Shown here: positions 11,433 through 21,804 of the stretch, in pieces
Numbering within the stretch: position 1 is the stretch's first letter
Layout of the letters: each line of letters begins with the position of its first letter
Assembly: GCA_012184525.1 (NCBI GenBank)
Contig: WOFQ01000011.1
Location: 186,001 to 250,000 of the forward strand
Direction: 5' to 3'
DNA from: Xenoacremonium recifei
Lineage: Eukaryota > Ascomycota > Sordariomycetes > Hypocreales > Nectriaceae
Length of the DNA stretch: 64,000 nt
Program-made: the position numbers and the translations under genes
The notes under the pieces: generated by a model
The model's database searches: none
Told to the model about the DNA's origin: nothing
The model's input: the letters and a program-made list of their open reading frames with translations, nothing else

Positions 11433-12182
11433 ATGCTGCCCACGCCTGATACCTCGCACGTGCCCTACGAGCGCGTGTACGAGCCAGCCGAGGACTCATA
11501 CCTGCTCCTCGACACGCTCTCCAGCGCCTCCGAAACCGCTTTCCTGCACGCCTCCTTCGGCGATGCCGCGCCGCTCGTCCTCGAGGTCGGCACCGGCTCT
11601 GGCGTGGTCCTCGCCTTTGTGCATGCCCACGCGCGCACGCTCTTTGGGACCCCCCAGGTGCTGACCGCTGGGATCGACTTCAACGCCTTTGCATGCCGCG
11701 CCACAGCCGCGACGGTGACACGCGCGCAGGCCGACAACCCGGATACGCACGGCATGTTCCTCGGCGCACTGAACGGCGATCTCACGGCGCCGATGCGCGA
11801 TGGCGTCGTCGACGTCCTGGTGTTCAACCCGCCGTATGTGCCGACGCCGGCCCTGCCCGAGCGCCCAGCGGGCTTCGCGCCAGAGGGCCAGCAGCCGTCG
11901 TTCGACGACGACTCGTATCTGCTTGCGCTGTCGTACGCGGGCGGCGCCGACGGCATGGAGACTACGAACCGCCTGATCGAGGCGCTGCCGCGGGTGCTCT
12001 CGCCACGTGGGTGCGCGTACTTGCTGCTGTGTGCGCAGAATAAGCCTGACGAGGTGAAGCGGCGCATTGAGGAGCTGGATCCGGCCTTTCGCACGCGGAC
12101 CGTGGGGTCGAGTGGGAAGCAGGCTGGGTGGGAGAAGTTGCAGATTGTGCGGACATGGAGGGAGCATGATGGAGGTGCGTGA
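11433..12182 (+). CDS. mtq2: eRF1 glutamine methyltransferase (Mtq2/HemK family)
   Basis: S-adenosylmethionine-dependent N5-glutamine methyltransferase. Yeast Mtq2, active only as a dimer with Trm112, methylates the GGQ glutamine of release factor eRF1. Single exon, 249 residues, typical length. The N-terminus has the family signature VYEPAEDSYLLLD. The SAM-binding loop is VLEVGTGSGVVLAF (about 49-62), an acidic residue follows (AGIDFNAFA), and the catalytic NPPY motif is in VFNPPYVPTPAL. Protein ends in EKLQIVRTW, close to the usual C-terminus. The start is the ATG just before the conserved YEPAEDS segment. High GC at third codon positions produces long spurious frames on both other strands. 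Confidence 0.95.
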   Translation: MLPTPDTSHVPYERVYEPAEDSYLLLDTLSSASETAFLHASFGDAAPLVLEVGTGSGVVLAFVHAHARTLFGTPQVLTAGIDFNAFACRATAATVTRAQADNPDTHGMFLGALNGDLTAPMRDGVVDVLVFNPPYVPTPALPERPAGFAPEGQQPSFDDDSYLLALSYAGGADGMETTNRLIEALPRVLSPRGCAYLLLCAQNKPDEVKRRIEELDPAFRTRTVGSSGKQAGWEKLQIVRTWREHDGGA

Positions 12183-12524
12183 GAAGCCTGGGTTGGGTTG
12201 GCGTGCAAGAACTTGTTTGTTTGTTGTCTCTTTCAAAGATATCCTTTTCTGATCGAAGCGATACCCCCCATCCGCCGATAATTCGTACATTTTGTTGACC
12301 TATCATCCTGAAACGCCAGTTCCCTTTGCAATGTGATATCGTCGCGGATATCCCTCTCTCATCTTCCATTGCCTGAGCCTCTACCCCAACCTGGTCAGAC
12401 GTAACCTGTCCTCGGAATCCATCTAGTGATTATATCGCCCTCCCTTGCATCCTCTGGTTCGGCCTGACTCGCTTCTTTCGTCTGGTGCCTCACTACCCTG
12501 CCGTAATTGCCATTCATACGCATC
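12183..12524. other. convergent intergenic region mtq2/smd1
   Basis: About 340 nt between the ends of two converging genes; presumably two 3' UTRs. No gene seen. Confidence 0.5.
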
Positions 12525-13045
12525 TTAAGGTCGAGGGCCTCCACGACCACGGCCGCGACCCCGTCCCCGACCACCGCCTCGCCCGCGTCCGCCACGCGCG
12601 CCCCGGTCGGCCTCCTTGCGGGCCTTGTTCTTGGGCTTGACCTGGTCGTCGATGAGCAGGGTGTCGAGGGGGAGGGAGTCGGGGAGGATGAAGTATCGGA
12701 TTGTCGAGCCGCGGATGTTGAGCGAGTCGAGGGACTGGGGCTCCTGGCCCTTGGGGGTGATCTTGACCGTTCGGAGGGCTGTGTTCATCTGAGGGGAGAC
12801 GGAGGAGATGGTGCCGTGGATGATGGTGCCTGTGGACGCTGGTCAGCATGACTCGCTTTATGTTATACAGTATATGCAAAGGCCTCACCATTCTTGAGCT
12901 CAATCGTCACCGTCTCGTTGGCGCATTTCATCAAGAATCTGGTCGCGACGGGTTAGTCCAGCAGTTCGCGCTTGTGACGAAGAGGCTCAGCACAATCCCG
13001 TGGGCGCGCAGAGATGGGGACAGAGACTCACCTGACGAGCTTCAT
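12525..13045 (-). CDS. smd1: small nuclear ribonucleoprotein SmD1
   Basis: Core Sm protein of the spliceosomal U1, U2, U4 and U5 snRNP heptameric ring. Model (complement): exons 13045-13032 (14 nt), 12938-12889 and 12829-12525, giving 122 residues. The introns (93 and 59 nt) have GT-AG ends. The protein starts MKLVRFLMKCANETVTIELK, has Sm1 (TIELKNGTIIHGTISSV) and Sm2 (LNIRGSTIRYFILPDSLPLD) motifs and ends in an RG-rich tail (GRGRGGGRGRGRGRGRGG), the usual site of arginine methylation in SmD1. Length and tail are typical. The first intron falls in codon 5, phase 2, the same place as in LSm2 further along this window. Confidence 0.96.
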
Positions 13046-13424
13046 CGTGGCGGGAGTTGGGCAGAGGGATGGGAGATAGGGTGGAAGCGAAGTCGTTGGA
13101 GGGAGCGAGTCGTTTGCGGTGCGGTTGGCGTCAGGCTGAAGCTTCTCCAATGAGGTGGTGGCCGCGCCTTCAAATTGTCGGTCGGAAAAATCGAGGGGGC
13201 CGGAGCTACTTCGCAGGTGCACGTGACCTGTTAGGCGTTCAGGACTACACTGACCGCCGCTTTTACCTAGTGTCCGCTCAGCCCCTCGTCAGTCACCTGA
13301 CAAAAGGCATTCGATTATAGTAGATATAAGGGACCAGCAATTAATATAATAATCTTATATACCCTAGCTACAAGTCCACACTGCACCAGCGTATTACCAG
13401 TGCCCTCCCAGCGAGATAGCTACT
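13046..13424. other. intergenic, smd1 upstream and AT-rich edge
   Basis: About 380 nt. The first part is the smd1 promoter. From about 13313 the base composition switches to AT-rich (runs such as taatataataatcttatata), marking the edge of a compositionally distinct patch that continues through the next gene. Confidence 0.5.
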
Positions 13425-14297
13425 TCACTTCCCGAGTATCCCCTCCTGTCCTGACATTCGCCGAGCTGCGCGCTCAGCACGGATCTCATTTTGTTTATCA
13501 ATACTCCAGAATTTAGACTGCTGCTTCCGACTTCTTGCGGCTCTTTTCGATTTCTTCTTCGCTGCCTTGACTTCGGGATCTACTCGATATGGGATTGGCT
13601 CAGTAGAAATCATCCTCAGGGTGCTAATCATGGCGTGACCATGATTAACGCAGCCTTTAGCCGCTAGAAGGAGTGAAGCTCTTAATGTGAAGTTTGCGTC
13701 ATTCCCACCACTATGCAAATTATTGAAAGGGCAGTTAAGAGCAGTTAATACTTCCCGTAAAGAATAACCTGCACCTCCGAAAACTTCATCAGTGATACTA
13801 GCAGTATCAATAATATCAGCGATAAGTGATGATAAATCAAACCCCAATCGAGTTAATATCCCTAATTCAACCCTGGTATTGTGGCCAACGAGAATAATAG
13901 GTCGATCTCTCGGAAGGATTGATTGGATATTCTGCAGTATTTCGGTTGGTTTGATTATTATTGACTTTCCGAAAAGAAACTTCTTCGAGGCACTAGAGAT
14001 ATATGACGGTGATCCTGTCACCAGGTTATATGTCGATATGATATTCTTTTTCAACTGTAGCGCCGAAAGGTCCTTGATATTCAGAATTGCGATGCCCACT
14101 TGACTATTATCACTTTGAGAAAATCCACCTATTAGATTTCCAGTGTTCTCAAAGTCGATTGATAATAGAACGGTATCGGTATCAGAGCCTCTGCTGTATC
14201 CGGAACAGGTGCTGTCAAGTCCGAGCGCTCGAAGTAAGATCTGGAGTCCGCGGTCGGAGACTGTCGGTAGTACGTGAGGCCGGGTGTCCTTAGCCAT
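13425..14297 (-). CDS. Gfd2/YDR514C-like RNase H-fold protein
   Basis: Single exon, 290 residues. It matches the Gfd2/YDR514C C-terminal domain, a DEDD exonuclease-like (RNase H fold) domain common in fungi. Motif I is LLSIDFEN (Asp and Glu present). Motif II is ILVGHNTRVELGIL, where the usual Asp ligand appears to be Glu. DTASITDEVFG follows, and motif III is LHSGGNDANFTLRA (His and Asp in the DEDDh spacing). The C-terminus is strongly basic (KAAKKKSKRAARSRKQQSK), suggesting nuclear or RNA association. Codon use is much more AT-rich (many ATA, ATT, TTA) than the neighbouring GC-rich core genes, so it may be an accessory or recently arrived gene. Activity is unknown. Confidence 0.8.
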   Translation of the reverse strand: MAKDTRPHVLPTVSDRGLQILLRALGLDSTCSGYSRGSDTDTVLLSIDFENTGNLIGGFSQSDNSQVGIAILNIKDLSALQLKKNIISTYNLVTGSPSYISSASKKFLFGKSIIIKPTEILQNIQSILPRDRPIILVGHNTRVELGILTRLGFDLSSLIADIIDTASITDEVFGGAGYSLREVLTALNCPFNNLHSGGNDANFTLRASLLLAAKGCVNHGHAMISTLRMISTEPIPYRVDPEVKAAKKKSKRAARSRKQQSKFWSIDKQNEIRAERAARRMSGQEGILGK

Positions 14298-15033
14298 GAT
14301 GGAATACGCTGGCTTGTTGGAGAGATTATCGGCTTAAGTCGACGGATATTGTAATGCCTTTGACTTTCTGGGCCGACCGCACACTACACTGATTGAGCCG
14401 GCGAGTTCTCCCTAGCTGGAAGGTCTGCGAAGCCTGTCAAACCCGGCCGTGCTAGACGTGGAGTATTGTGATGGTTGCTCTTCAATGAGGAATTCCTAGC
14501 AACAAAAGCGGCAATGCTTAGTACCTGAGACGGCTAGAGGTGTTTTAGTAAAACTTATCTACCGGGTTCACTGTTGCCTCCAGCGGGCAGTCTAGGCGGG
14601 CTTATCGATAACAGCAGCGGGCGATTAGTACCTACCGGGGCTCCATCGGCCCTGACAGAAGTTGCATCCTCTGGAATATAAAGCGCCTGGGAGAGACCGC
14701 GGAAACTCGGGACCTGGATTTGCCATGGTCGTCGCCTCCTGACTTTTGCTTGCCTCTGGCTCGCATCTTGACTTCTTTCCACGATCCCCAACTGGCTGTC
14801 CGCCTTTTCATACTATTGGATTCCAGTCTAGCCGTCCTCCGCCGGGGCTCTCCCATCCTCTTTCTCGCCGCCGATTACACTGCTCTCTCCGTGGCCCGTT
14901 GCTACCCCACCATCAGCGAATCCCCGAGCAGCCTCCTTGCGAAATCACGACCGACAACCTCCATCATAAAACTTTCGAAGCTTGATATTACCTGCCATTT
15001 GCATTTCTGGTTGCGGCAGCGCAAAATATCAAC
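14298..15033. other. intergenic, divergent upstream region of the Gfd2-like gene and cul3
   Basis: About 740 nt. AT-rich near the Gfd2-like gene, then CT-rich from about 14700 to the cullin start, as expected for a fungal 5' leader. No gene seen. Confidence 0.5.
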
Positions 15034-17848
15034 ATGATTTCGGGTCGCGGAGGTGCGGGGGCGCGGACCGGAGGGCGCATTCGTCCCCCTCGCCGCATAG
15101 TCCGGGTAAGTCGACCCTGTTGTGAATCATCTGGTCTGGATTCCCGTCGAGAGTGAAGCTGTATGGTCGGCCTATACATGCTAGCACTAAGGGCATTTAG
15201 TAGCAGCTCGCACAGGGGCTTCATCAGCGCCTCGCCCGCCGCGGCCAACTTCCTGCAGCCAACTTCCTTCAGCCCTCCTTCTCAGCAACGCAGACCAGAG
15301 ATGCTCACTAGAACACCAAGCTAACATGGCACCGCATGCGCAGCCCAACGGTCCCAGCGAGGGAGGCGACTTCGAGGCATGCTGGAACATGCTGCGAGAG
15401 GCACTTCGCGACATCCACAACAAGAACTGCAGCCGGCTGTCTTTCGAGGAGCTATACCGCGCCGCCTACAAGATCGTGCTTAAGAAGAAGGGCGAGGACC
15501 TCTACACGCGAGTCAAGGAGTTCGAGGAGCAGTGGTTCGCCGACCATGTCATCCCCAAGATCGAGATACTGGTCACCAAGAGCCTGATCAACATAGGCGT
15601 CGATCGGACAGCCGCACATTCGGTCAACGAGCGTCGGCAGACAGGAGAGAAGTTCCTCAAGGGTCTGAGGGATACCTGGCAAGACCATAATATGTCCATG
15701 AACATGACGGCGGATATCCTCATGTACCTCGATCGTGGTTATACCCAGCTTGAAGCCAACCGGATACCCATCTTTACCACCACAATCGCCCTTTTCCGTG
15801 ACCATATCCTACGCTCTTGTCTCAACTCAAACAGCACAGATACCGTCATGGATATCCTGATCGCCGTCATGTTGGACCAGGTCGACATGGAAAGAGAGGG
15901 GGACGTCATCGACAGAAACCTGATTCGAAGCTGCAGCCGCATGTTGAGCTGCCTCTACGAGAACGAAGAAGAGAACGAAAACGACAAGCTATATCTTACC
16001 GTCTTCGAGCCCCGATTTCTTGAAAACAGCAAAGATTTCTATGCCCGAGAGTGCGAACGGTTGCTACGAGACTCTGATGCCAGTACCTGGTTGCGACATA
16101 CCCAAAAGCGTCTCAGGGAGGAGACAGAACGATGCGACACGACCCTTGAGCCAGAGACGCTGTACAGAGTCTACAAGACGATCGATGAACAACTCATTGC
16201 GGCTCACCTTTCGGACTTTTTAGGCCTCGAGGGCAGCGGACTGAGGTGGATGATCGACAATGACAAGCTTGACGACCTATCAATTCTGTATCAGCTCATC
16301 TCAAGGATTGACGAGAAGAAGACCCTGTTACGAGAGATCCTCCAGAAGCGGGTTGTCGAATTGGGCCTTGAGATCGAAACGACCCTGAAAAACACTGACT
16401 TCTCGACCAGTCACGGGGATGGCGATGAAGGCGGCGAAGGTGAAAAAGTCAAGACTCTAAACCCGGCAGCTCAGCAAACAGCAGCTGCCATCAAGTGGGT
16501 AGGAGATGTGCTGCGACTCAAAGACAAGTTTGACACTATCTGGTCCGAGTGCTTCCAAGAGGACCTGATTATGCAACATGCTCTCACCAAGAGCTTCTCG
16601 GACTTCATCAATATGTTCACCCGATGCTCTGAATACGTCTCCCTCTTCCTGGATGATAATCTGAAGCGAGGAATCAAAGGAAAGACAGAGGCTGAGATTG
16701 ACGTTGTCCTGGAGAAGGCCATCACTCTGATCCGGTATCTGCAGGACAAGGATCTTTTCCAGACATATTACCAGCGCCATCTTGCAAGAAGGCTGCTGCA
16801 TGGCAAGTCCGAGAGCCATGATGTTGAAAAGCAGATCATTTCTCGGATGAAGCAAGAAAACGGCCAGCAGTTCACCAGCAAATTCGAAGGCATGTTCAGG
16901 GATCTGGTAACATCATCGGAGCTGACGTCAAACTACCGAGAACACATAAGAAATGTCACAGACGGGAGCAAGACTATCGACCTCAACATCAATGTTCTCA
17001 CGACGAATTATTGGCCTCCTGAGGTTATGGGTCGTACAGCTCAAATAGGAGACGGATCCCGAGTCACATGCAACTATCCTCAAGAGGTTCAGCGGTTGCA
17101 AGCTAGCTTCGAACAGTTCTATCTTACCAATCGCAACGGGCGTAAGCTCACTTGGATCGGAACAACGGGCAGCGCGGATATTAGATGCGTCTTCCCCCCT
17201 ATCCCGGGGAAGTCGGGCGCCCTGGCCAAGGAGCGGAGATACGAGATCAACGTTCCTACATTTGCTATGGTGGTGTTGTTGCTCTTCAATGACCTCGGCC
17301 ATGACGAATCATTATCATTTGAAGAAATAGCAGCCAAGACAGGCATCTCAGCACCAGACCTTATGCGGACCCTGACTGCAATAGCTGTCGCGCCTAAGTC
17401 GCGAGTGCTGGCCAAGGAGCCAAATAACAAATCGGTAAAGCCAGGCGACAAGTTCTCCTTCAACGCATCATTCCAGAGCAAGACTATCAGGATCAAGGCA
17501 CCAATCATCAATGCCGTGTCCAAGGTCGAGGACAACAGCGAGCGAAAGACTACCGAGGAGAAGAACAATCAGACACGAGCTCATATCGTGGATGCCGCGA
17601 TTGTTCGAATCATGAAGTGCGTACTATGTACTGTCCAAAGCATAACCCCCATCCAACTAACCCAATCCAGGTCTCGCAAGGAGTCGAGCCATTCTCAACT
17701 AGTGAGCGAGGTGCTCACGCAGCTATCGAGTCGATTTAAACCCGAAGTGTCCCTCATCAAGCGACGCATCGAGGATCTCATAGCGCGAGAATACCTTGAG
17801 CGGCCCGACGAGGATGGTATGCCATCGCTCTATCGCTACGTTGCTTGA
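15034..17848 (+). CDS. cul3: cullin-3 ubiquitin ligase scaffold
   Basis: Scaffold of CRL3 ubiquitin ligases, binding BTB adaptors at the N-terminus and Rbx1-E2 at the C-terminus. Model: exons 15034-15105, 15344-17616 and 17671-17848, 840 residues. Exon 1 encodes a short basic start (GGRIRPPRRIVR), as in other fungal CUL3; a first exon beginning at the later ATG (15326) is the alternative. Cullin repeats contain NCSRLSFEELYRAAYKIVL, and the cullin homology domain has YYQRHLARRLLHGKSES and LTTNYWP. The C-terminal WH-B domain contains IVRIMK followed by SRK after intron 2, where Lys is the neddylation site, and ends YLERPDEDGMPSLYRYVA. Intron 2 is 54 nt, stop-free and in frame. UBA3, which activates the NEDD8 attached here, is encoded about 17 kb downstream. 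Confidence 0.95.
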
Positions 17849-18563
17849 GTGAGCTTTTACACGACGGGACGACGACAACTGATGATGCTACGGCTTGGAG
17901 TTTACACGGTGTCAGGGGGGTATTACTGGCTTTGCCTGGGACTATATGCCGGGTCGATGGTGGCTCTTGGAAAGGGGTCGTGAACTTGCATTGGCGGCGA
18001 GCATGCGGATAGGTGTTGATAGCGCTGGTATCCCGGTGAACATGATAGGTACATACAGTATTGCGTATCTAAGCCTTTCGAAGGCACCCAAACAAGCGAA
18101 TTGAGAAGAGCTTTTGGCCATTTGATCTGGATTTCGTTTCCGTAGGAGTTATCTTGCTACAATGCGCATAAACGTTGAGGGTTTGATATTAGGCCAAGGA
18201 TATCACGAGTGGAATATTTGCGCATATAGAGACCAAAAGCTTATTCTTCCTCTATTTAATGTCTGCTTGTGATTTATTTCGTGGAGTTGACGATTCAAGG
18301 ACCGGCGGTTCAATTGGTCACGTGATGGCGCGACTGCGACAACCTCATTGGAGAAGCTTCACCAGCGGAACCATCGCCGCTTTCGATACTCCATTAACAT
18401 CCTGAACCTTGGAAACGCCATCACCGCTCGCCGGAAAACCCGACCGACATAGAACCCAGACGACTCTTGTAACCCAAATTAATCGTTTGTGAGAATCGCA
18501 CGTTTCTGCGCACAAAGCAGGCGTCCCACAGCCAGCCAGCCCCTCATCTTCATCGTCGTCAAT
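17849..18563. other. intergenic, cul3 3' region and lsm2 promoter
   Basis: About 715 nt between two same-strand genes. No convincing open frame; no repeat or RNA gene seen. Confidence 0.5.
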
Positions 18564-19027
18564 ATGCTCTTCTTCAGGTCCGCCAGCACCCTCCCTCGCA
18601 GAACTCTGACTGACGCCGCGCAGCTTCTTTAAGACGCTGATCGACCACGAGGTCACCGTGGAGCTTAAGAACGATATCCAGCTTAAGGGCACGCTGAAGA
18701 GCGTGGATCAGTACTTGAACATCAAGCTGGATGACATCCAGGTCGTTGAGGAGCTCAAGTATCCACACCTGGTAGGCCTTTCTTCCTGAAGAGCAGGCGG
18801 TCCAGGACCTGTGCTGATTTGGATTTAGAGCTCTGTTAAGAACGTCTTCATCCGTGGCTCGGTGGTGCGGTATGTGCACCTGCCTGGAAGCTCGGTCGAT
18901 ACGCAGCTTCTAGAGGATGCGACTCGAAGAGGTAAGTGAAGGCCTGTTTTCATGAGCCTTGAAGCGAAGCAACTGCTGCTGACCAGTGTGGATAGAAGCG
19001 GCAGCTCAGCAGGCAAAGGCGAAATGA
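18564..19027 (+). CDS. lsm2: U6 snRNA-associated protein LSm2
   Basis: Subunit of the LSm2-8 ring that binds the U6 snRNA 3' end and of the LSm1-7 ring in mRNA decay. Model: exons 18564-18577 (14 nt), 18624-18771, 18829-18931 and 18996-19027, 98 residues; introns 46, 57 and 64 nt. The protein starts MLFFSFFKTLIDHEVTVELK, then has Sm1 (LKGTLKSVDQYLNIKLDD) and Sm2 (VKNVFIRGSVVRYVHLP) motifs and ends with a short Ala/Gln/Lys tail. Length matches the family. An in-frame alternative acceptor exists at 18986, which would add three residues. The gene converges on PSO2 with only 245 nt between stop codons. Confidence 0.95.
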
Positions 19028-19272
19028 GATGGGGAATTAGAGCGGCAGAGTGGCCGGTGAGTTCGATGATGGGCTTTTACTGCATGGATGGATGGGTGGT
19101 GTAACTACAAAATGGAAGACGGACGGTTCATGTGGCGTTGGCTCCTGATATGGATAATGATATATTTGCTGTCTTATATGCGTTTCCATGTGACTAACCA
19201 GACCAGACATTTACACCACAACATATACGAAGACGAACAGTCTCACGGAGATATAAAAGGCCATCAAACTCC

Positions 19273-21804
19273 TTACCACCAAGCACCGCCCCCTTTACCA
19301 GACTTCCCTTCCCAAAGACTCCTCCCCTCAAATTCCTCCTCATCCTCGCCCTCAATCAACGGCTCCAGCAACCCTCCCTTCCTCCGCTCCGTCATCCACC
19401 GGTCCAGCCAACCCTTCATGCGCTTCCGCGACTGCTCGCTGCCCACATTCACCGTCGGCACAATCTTCTCGATGCGCAGCGCCATGACAAACATGGCTAG
19501 CTCGCGGAAGCTGCTGTGCTCCGAGTACGGCACGCCGAAGCACATGGCCTCCTTGGTGCTGCCGCGCTGGGCCACGAAGTCGCGATACCCGAAGCGCGTG
19601 CGCCAGCCCTTGCCGTGCAGGATCTGGTGCGTCGGGATGCTACCGGGGGGCGTGTTGGCGCCGACGGCCGCCTTGCCGTTGGGTGGGCGGAAGTTCCAGC
19701 CGCTGGGCCGGAAGCCCACGATGCGGCTGAAGTGCGGCTTGTAGCCGTTGAGGTACTCCTGGAGTGTCTCGGCGCGGATCTCCATGAGCATCTGCATGTG
19801 CACTTGGGCCTCGCGGGGGTTCGATGTGAGCAGCGCTGTGAGTTCGGGGTCGCCTAGTTGCTTGCAGATGCGGATCTTGCCGGGCGAGGCGAAGATCTTG
19901 GAGTTGAGGGCGCGGGCGATGGCCACGCAGATGCGCTCTTTGCCGATCGAGTATGTGCCGCAGATGACGAGGAGGCGTTGTTTGGGTGCTGGCTTCGCTT
20001 TGGATTCTGTCTCGCCTTCGCTTTTAGTGCTCTGGAAGAACTTGCTGACAGCAGGGGTTCCCATTGCTGCGACCGACCTATCCCATATGTCGTCCTTGCA
20101 GTTCGGGTCGGGAGACATCGATGCGCAAAGGTCTGCACATGCTTTGATAACGTCTCCTTGAGGTGGGAATGAATACCGGGGATTTAGATATGTTGTGTCA
20201 AGATAGCAAATGTCAATCTTTTGTTGTTTGAGCTTCCCTGAGGGATCGATTACATCGGGTTTCAGGAGGTCATGCTTTACATGATTAGGACAGGCTCGAA
20301 AGTCCCCGCAATGAAGAATCCGTTGCACCCTGCTGTGAGGCTTACCCTTGTTCATTGTTTTCTCGAATAAGAACAGTGAACTGCCAGGGCAATGGTTGGC
20401 GGGAATCATTGTCACCCGCGCGCCTTCGGTGCCGGGGATGTCGTACGGCTTCTCAAACTCCAATTCAACAACATACTTGGCTGCCGTGCGCAACTGCTGC
20501 TTGACAAGACTGCCTGTGACTTTGCTGCAATATATAGGGCCGTGTCTCCAGTTTGCTGTCAAGCCGATGTAGTGATCGCTGTGGAAATGGCTGAGGAAGT
20601 ATGCCTTGCATCCTTCAACGGCACCATAGCGGAATGCGTCCACGCAGATGAAGAACCCAGGCATGATCTTGTAGAAGGGGCACGTTCTCTCGTATGCTGG
20701 CCTTCCTCGAGATGCATTTTCGGCCGCTGCCGCAGTAGCCCAGGCTGAGTCTTCTGCGTTATTCGACATAAGGGCTGAGAATGCCGACTTGGTAGCCTTC
20801 CCGTCGGTGCCATTCAGATCGAAAGGATTGGCCTGACCTGGTCGCGGGACTGCCGCCCTCGCAAATCGCTTGCTGATCTCTTCTGATTCGATTTCAGGGG
20901 TGTCCTCTTTGAGCAATGCTTCTGTTGTCTTCTTCTCTTTCTTCTGGGTCGGGAGCGGTATTGGATTTCCATCTAGACAAGAGTTGACATGCCGCGTTGC
21001 GTCGTCCGCTGACACTCCAGCTAGACTCCCGTTACAGATGGGACAGCTCTCAATCATGGATCCATCATCCAGAGGTTCATCGGCGAAATCTTCGCTCGAA
21101 AACCCCCCAGCCTCTTCAGCCTCCAATCGCGCCTGCTCCCGCATGAACCGCATCTCTCGCATCTCTTCTCCCTCAAAGTCATCATTATTGAGATTCTCTA
21201 GGTCGTTAAATTCCCCAAGTTCGTCGAAATGTTCGTAAGTCGAGTCTTCCTGTTTGAGGGCCGGCACGTCTTCCTGTTCGTTCTTGATCTCGTCCTTAGC
21301 ATCACGGTCCACGTCGTCCTTGATTGTTCGGGAGGGAGAATCCGCACATTGGACATCCTGCCTCGTTGCTGATGGTGTGGAATCAACGCCACCCTCGTCT
21401 TCATCATCCTCACTATCGGAATCGATCACGAAGGGTCCCTTGATTTTGGCCTTTCCTTTGTTTGGTCGGGCACCATCCTCAGCCTTTATCGGTTCGACCG
21501 TTTTGGTGGCATCACTCTCCGTCTCGGATTTGAGTAAAACTTCGCTTTCTGGGCTCAATCTCCTTCTTTTGTTCGATGCCTCGGTTTCATTGTAGCGGTC
21601 GACATCCTCCGCATCGTACGAATCGTCCTTGCTCCGGGGAGCCTCGGGTGTGAACCCTACAAAAAGAGACCCCTCTTTGTTCTCATCTTTCTTGAAGAAA
21701 CTCAAGATGCTTGCATTCGGCTTTGTTGCTTTCTTGGCAAAGTTCGACTTGGCGACTGGTTTTCGGGGAGTATGAGACCGACTGGCTCTCGTTGACGTAA
21801 CCAT
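19273..21804 (-). CDS. pso2: DNA interstrand-crosslink repair nuclease Pso2/Snm1
   Basis: Metallo-beta-lactamase/beta-CASP 5' exonuclease required for repair of interstrand crosslinks in the nucleus. Single exon, 843 residues, from ATG at 21804; the frame stays open a little upstream but with no earlier in-frame ATG. Near residues 30-38 is a PIP-box-like NASILSFFKK (possible PCNA contact). A UBZ4-type zinc finger is at about 254-276 (CPICNG...TRHVNSC). The metal-binding HFHSDHYIGL is at about 406-415, with MIPANHCPGSSLFLFE and LHCGDFRACP following, and the beta-CASP region runs to the C-terminus (VPYSEHSSFRELAMFV). The region between is acidic and Ser-rich, probably disordered. All core motifs are present. 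Confidence 0.95.
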   Translation of the reverse strand: MVTSTRASRSHTPRKPVAKSNFAKKATKPNASILSFFKKDENKEGSLFVGFTPEAPRSKDDSYDAEDVDRYNETEASNKRRRLSPESEVLLKSETESDATKTVEPIKAEDGARPNKGKAKIKGPFVIDSDSEDDEDEGGVDSTPSATRQDVQCADSPSRTIKDDVDRDAKDEIKNEQEDVPALKQEDSTYEHFDELGEFNDLENLNNDDFEGEEMREMRFMREQARLEAEEAGGFSSEDFADEPLDDGSMIESCPICNGSLAGVSADDATRHVNSCLDGNPIPLPTQKKEKKTTEALLKEDTPEIESEEISKRFARAAVPRPGQANPFDLNGTDGKATKSAFSALMSNNAEDSAWATAAAAENASRGRPAYERTCPFYKIMPGFFICVDAFRYGAVEGCKAYFLSHFHSDHYIGLTANWRHGPIYCSKVTGSLVKQQLRTAAKYVVELEFEKPYDIPGTEGARVTMIPANHCPGSSLFLFEKTMNKGKPHSRVQRILHCGDFRACPNHVKHDLLKPDVIDPSGKLKQQKIDICYLDTTYLNPRYSFPPQGDVIKACADLCASMSPDPNCKDDIWDRSVAAMGTPAVSKFFQSTKSEGETESKAKPAPKQRLLVICGTYSIGKERICVAIARALNSKIFASPGKIRICKQLGDPELTALLTSNPREAQVHMQMLMEIRAETLQEYLNGYKPHFSRIVGFRPSGWNFRPPNGKAAVGANTPPGSIPTHQILHGKGWRTRFGYRDFVAQRGSTKEAMCFGVPYSEHSSFRELAMFVMALRIEKIVPTVNVGSEQSRKRMKGWLDRWMTERRKGGLLEPLIEGEDEEEFEGRSLWEGKSGKGGGAWW

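Noticed and set aside
11465..12290. Two long minus-strand frames (247 and 264 codons) over mtq2
   Set aside because: Both cover the mtq2 exon in other frames; mtq2 has all catalytic motifs.
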